Below, one piece after another: positions 5,044 through 5,153 of a stretch of 5,153 nt of DNA. Made by a program: the position numbers and the translations under genes. The notes under the pieces were generated by a model. The model worked only from the letters and a program-made list of their open reading frames with translations. It was not told the DNA's origin and did not search any database. The stretch lies in assembly GCA_965369635.1 (NCBI GenBank), contig CBDURC010000219.1, forward strand, positions 1-5,153, written 5' to 3'. Every line of letters begins with the position of its first letter. Positions within the stretch are counted from its first letter, which is position 1. This DNA is from UBA3071 sp965369635 (GTDB lineage Bacteria; Chloroflexota; Anaerolineae; UBA3071).

Positions 5044-5153
5044 ATGCGGGGCGAAAACTTTGCCGAACTCTACCGGCAGTATCTGCCGCGGGTGCTGAAC
5101 TACATGCGATTGCGGGTGGACGACGAAGCGCTGGCCCAGGACCTCACGGCGGC
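5044..5153 (+). CDS. Probable ECF-type RNA polymerase sigma factor, N-terminus only
   Basis: From the ATG at 5044 the frame reads MRGENFAELYRQYLPRVLNY, then MRLRVDDEALAQDLTA, and runs off the window at 36 codons. The pattern F..LY..Y.PRV.NY...R......AQDLTA matches sigma-70 region 2.1-2.2 of extracytoplasmic-function sigma factors, which recruit RNA polymerase to specific promoters. The same frame is open back to 5002 (a stop lies at 4999) but has no other ATG, GTG or TTG. The ATG at 5030 is in another frame. The RBS is weak (AGGCGG directly before the start), so the true start could be atypical. The gene diverges from the intact hicBA operon across about 50 bp beyond the hicBA -35 box. No anti-sigma partner is visible because the window ends. 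Confidence 0.65.
   Translation, partial: MRGENFAELYRQYLPRVLNYMRLRVDDEALAQDLTA

Overview
The window looks like an accessory stretch of a high-GC bacterial chromosome, most likely a member of the Chloroflexota (Anaerolineae-like). The main reason is the large membrane protein at the left edge. It carries the DLHPH and YYPFF motifs of the DUF2298/'YYY' family, which is known mainly from Chloroflexota and archaea. Taxonomy rests on that family and on base composition only.

Layout. (1) 1-1800, plus strand: the 3' part of the DUF2298 membrane protein, with its 5' end outside the window. (2) 1801-1864: a short G-rich 10-bp degenerate tandem repeat. (3) 1865-3171: a decayed insertion sequence bounded by perfect 15-bp inverted repeats. 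Its minus-strand transposase has lost an internal block that includes the third catalytic acidic residue, and its two remnants lie in different frames. (4) 3199-3414, plus strand: a 71-residue helical WXG100-like protein that starts 27 nt beyond the IS end. (5) 3415-3697: no gene; it holds an imperfect 38-bp palindrome and a clean 10-bp tandem repeat. (6) 3698-4991, minus strand: two tandem hicBA toxin-antitoxin modules. The right-hand module is intact (HicB antitoxin, then HicA toxin overlapping by 8 nt). The left-hand module keeps a full-length HicB with promoter and RBS, but its hicA has shrunk by an in-frame internal deletion to a 25-codon mini-ORF that keeps only the start and the C-terminal tail. 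A 97-nt segment between the modules (4205-4301) can fold into a compact multibranch structure. (7) 5044 to the end, plus strand: the N-terminus of a probable ECF sigma factor, divergent from the intact hicBA module.

How the parts fit. The hicBA pair is the only set of genes with an evident joint function: an mRNA-targeting HicA RNase neutralised by HicB. The duplicated module with an intact antitoxin and a gutted toxin looks like an antitoxin-only derivative. Hand comparison shows only synonymous changes in the first 16 codons of hicB and in the last 15 codons of hicA, so both ends appear to be under constraint. The IS, minisatellites, palindrome and duplicated TA modules mark the region as a site of repeated rearrangement between two housekeeping-type genes. 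No clearly novel multi-gene system is visible. The most unusual items are the deleted-hicA/intact-hicB module, the conserved promoter spacer shared by both modules, and the structured element between them.
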